NCBI GenBank assembly: GCA_937949545.1
Contig: CALEDR010000035.1
Location: 1 to 41,728 of the forward strand
Source of the DNA: an uncultured Phycisphaerae bacterium
Lineage (GTDB): Bacteria > Planctomycetota > Phycisphaerae > Sedimentisphaerales > Anaerohalosphaeraceae
Length of the DNA stretch: 41,728 nt
Direction: 5' to 3'
The stretch's first letter is position 1. Every line of letters starts with the position of its first letter. Below are positions 39,954 to 41,728 of this stretch, piece after piece. The notes beneath the pieces were generated by a model. The model did not search any database. It was not told the origin of the DNA and saw nothing but the letters and a program-made list of their open reading frames with translations. The translations under genes were made by a program, and so were the position numbers.

Positions 39954-41045
39954 ATGGCGGAATCCCCCAACAATCTGATTATCCGCAAGCTCGAGCAGCT
40001 GGATGAGCGTTGCCGGCAGATCGAGCAGCAGATTACCGACCCCCAGGTGGCCTCCAATCCGGCCCGTCTGGTCCCCCTCACCAAAGAACAAGGAAAACTG
40101 GCCCCGATTGTCAGCCGCTTCCGCGAATACCGTCGGCTGGAAAAACAGCTCGAGGAGGCCGCAGCCCTGCTGAACGAGCCCGGCTCCGACGGCGACCTTC
40201 GCGAACTGGCCGAAGCGGAAATCAAAGAGCTCGAAAAAAAGAAGGATGCTTTGCTGGAGGACATCAAGAACGTTCTGGTGATGTCAGACGATGCGGCTGT
40301 CGGTTCCATTATTATGGAGTTGCGGGCGGGCACCGGCGGCGAAGAGGCGGCCCTGTTCGTGCGCGATCTGTACAATATGTACCACCGCTACGCCGACAAG
40401 ATGGGCTGGAAGGTCGAACTGATGGATTTTTCACCAACCGACCGAGGCGGCTTTCGGGAACTGATTATGAACATCAAAGGCCCGGGCGTCTGGGCGCATC
40501 TGGGCTATGAAGGCGGCGGCCACCGCGTCCAGCGCGTCCCCGAGACGGAATCCCAGGGACGCATCCACACCTCCGCGGCGACCGTGGCCGTCCTGCCGGA
40601 GGCCGAAGAGGTGGATATCGACATCAAGCCGGACGATGTGATTGAGCATGTCAGCTGTGCCGGCGGCCCGGGCGGACAAAACGTCAACAAGGTCGCCACT
40701 GCCATTCGCCTCGAGCACATCCCGACCGGCATCGTCGTGAGCATGCGGGACGAACGAAGTCAGCACAAAAACCGCGCCAAGGCCTGGCGGGTCCTTCGCA
40801 GCCGCGTGTACGAATACTACCAGAAGAAGGCCCATCAGGAACGCTCGCAGGCCCGCAAGTCGATGATTGGCTCCGGCGACCGCTCCGAACGCATCCGCAC
40901 CTACAACTTCCCCCAGAACCGGCTGACCGACCACCGCATCAACCTGTCGCTGTACTGCCTGGACAAAATCATGCTGGGGGATATGGATGAATTGATTGCC
41001 GCTCTGCAGGACTACGACCGCCAGCGTCGGCTGGAAAATCTCTAA
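39954..41045 (+). CDS. prfA: Peptide chain release factor 1
   Basis: Recognises UAA and UAG in the ribosomal A site and triggers release of the finished protein. The 363-residue length is normal. The codon-reading tripeptide is the PxT form (RVPETESQGRIHTS), which marks RF1 rather than RF2, and the catalytic loop is GGPGGQNVNK with the universal GGQ. The N-terminal helical domain and the C-terminal RLTDHRINLSLY segment are also typical. The start at 39954 has only a weak GGGAAA site, directly after a terminator. The usual downstream prmC methyltransferase gene is absent; the next gene converges and overlaps the last four bases. Confidence 0.97.
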   Translation: MAESPNNLIIRKLEQLDERCRQIEQQITDPQVASNPARLVPLTKEQGKLAPIVSRFREYRRLEKQLEEAAALLNEPGSDGDLRELAEAEIKELEKKKDALLEDIKNVLVMSDDAAVGSIIMELRAGTGGEEAALFVRDLYNMYHRYADKMGWKVELMDFSPTDRGGFRELIMNIKGPGVWAHLGYEGGGHRVQRVPETESQGRIHTSAATVAVLPEAEEVDIDIKPDDVIEHVSCAGGPGGQNVNKVATAIRLEHIPTGIVVSMRDERSQHKNRAKAWRVLRSRVYEYYQKKAHQERSQARKSMIGSGDRSERIRTYNFPQNRLTDHRINLSLYCLDKIMLGDMDELIAALQDYDRQRRLENL

Positions 41046-41728
41046 TCCGTCATGTCAGAATCGGCGGCCACTTTGACCAGGCGGCCCTGGCACCGGTCGC
41101 AGGTGCAAATCCCGACCTTCTTAAGATGGGTGTTCCCGACAAACGATTTGCTGTCAATCAGCCGGGCCCCCTTGGCCTGCATCTGACGAAGGGCGATTTC
41201 CGCCGCGTGCTTCTCAAACGACCCGACGGCATCGGCCAGCACGATCACATTGCGGCGGCGCAGCAAAAGCCCCAGCACCAGAAACTTCACCGACGTTTCA
41301 ATCGGGGCGCCGATAACCAGAAAATCCGTCGCCTTCACTTCGCTGAGTATCCGGTCGGCCCGCGGCTCTTCAAACGGGTCATCGCTGCGGATTTCCTGAA
41401 TTACCTGGTCATACCGCTCAAACAGGTCTCGCGGAAAATCCGTGTAGCCGTCGGAGGCATATGCTAGCGAACGGGCCAGATGGGTATAGCGAATCTTTCG
41501 AGCCCCCTCCGTGCCTGCCAGACAATACGACGGGCTGTGATGAATGCCGTCGTTTTCAAAGATGCGCACCGTCGAAATCACGCGGATATGCTCCTTGCGC
41601 ACCCAGGCCATCACGCGGCGGATATTGGCCAGGATGCGGCGGTGATTGCGGATGCATGCCTTACCGTCCGCGGTGAACAAATCGCGCTGCGTTCCCACAT
41701 CGATGAGAATCCGCCGTCTGCGCAATGT
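41042..41728 (-). CDS. Isochorismatase-like protein lacking the catalytic cysteine (edge of window)
   Basis: At least 227 residues; the frame is open to the window edge. A TTG at 41725 could be the start, but an ATG just outside is as likely, so the 5' end is uncertain. The fold is suggested by ILIDVGTQRDLF (Asp9 and Asp15, as in the N-terminal Asp motif of the cysteine hydrolases), FLVIGAPIETSVKFLVLGLLLR and the final strand VIVLADAVGS. The place where the family has its nucleophilic Cys reads ETSVKF, so Ser145 (or Thr144) replaces it, and a clear catalytic Lys motif is not seen. The C-terminal tail holds CTCDRC, a possible metal knuckle. It may be a non-enzymatic relative. Convergent with prfA, overlapping by four bases. 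Confidence 0.7.
   Translation of the reverse strand, partial: TLRRRRILIDVGTQRDLFTADGKACIRNHRRILANIRRVMAWVRKEHIRVISTVRIFENDGIHHSPSYCLAGTEGARKIRYTHLARSLAYASDGYTDFPRDLFERYDQVIQEIRSDDPFEEPRADRILSEVKATDFLVIGAPIETSVKFLVLGLLLRRRNVIVLADAVGSFEKHAAEIALRQMQAKGARLIDSKSFVGNTHLKKVGICTCDRCQGRLVKVAADSDMTD

Overview
The window looks like a chromosomal segment of a planctomycete, most likely class Phycisphaerae (Sedimentisphaerales-like). This rests on large secreted glycoside hydrolases that end in a duplicated Ca-binding, dockerin-like module of the type D-x-N/D-x-D ... DL..FA..WL, on moderately high GC, on the multidomain architectures, and on house-keeping genes (recJ, ackA, rpmE, prfA) scattered singly between accessory loci. 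The taxonomic call is inference; there is no rRNA gene here.

Region 1 (1-18531, + strand) is a xylan/arabinoxylan degradation locus. It starts with the tail of a LamG/dockerin protein, then two stacked hairpins, then six tightly spaced genes: GH43-CBM6-dockerin; a 1603-residue GH43-CBM6-GH30-Fn3-LamG-Fn3-Fn3-MAM-dockerin protein; a 1655-residue GH43-GH43-GH127/146 fusion; a second GH43 of the first type; a tandem two-domain CE1-type esterase; and a GH95. Together they could cut the xylan backbone (GH30), remove xylose and arabinose (GH43, GH127/146), remove ester-linked phenolic or acetyl groups (esterase) and remove L-fucose or L-galactose caps (GH95). There is no transporter and no regulator in the locus. 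Most products carry an N-terminal signal peptide.

Region 2 (18604-20725, - strand) is a restriction-modification locus read in the order controller (HTH), endonuclease-like (HARE-HTH plus PD-ExE), DNA methyltransferase. Both the methyltransferase and the controller are interrupted by an apparent one-base loss in a homopolymer. A 22-bp sequence occurs upstream of both the controller and the methyltransferase (19/22 identical) and is a good candidate for the controller operator.

Region 3 (20806-29519) holds recJ, a MauE-like membrane protein fused to a thioredoxin-like domain, ackA, and a three-gene - strand operon: OLD-family ATPase/TOPRIM nuclease, an unrecognised 581-residue protein with a transglutaminase-like Cys-His-Asp pattern (start overlapping the OLD stop as TAATG), and an EamA transporter. 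The OLD pair is the best candidate here for an undescribed, possibly defensive, system.

Region 4 (29733-41728) holds a GH2 lipoprotein with a discoidin domain nested inside its C-terminal region, two adjacent hybrid histidine kinases, a bile-acid/sodium symporter family protein, a 770-bp non-coding stretch with a long imperfect inverted repeat, rpmE, prfA and a degenerate isochorismatase-like protein that runs to the window edge.
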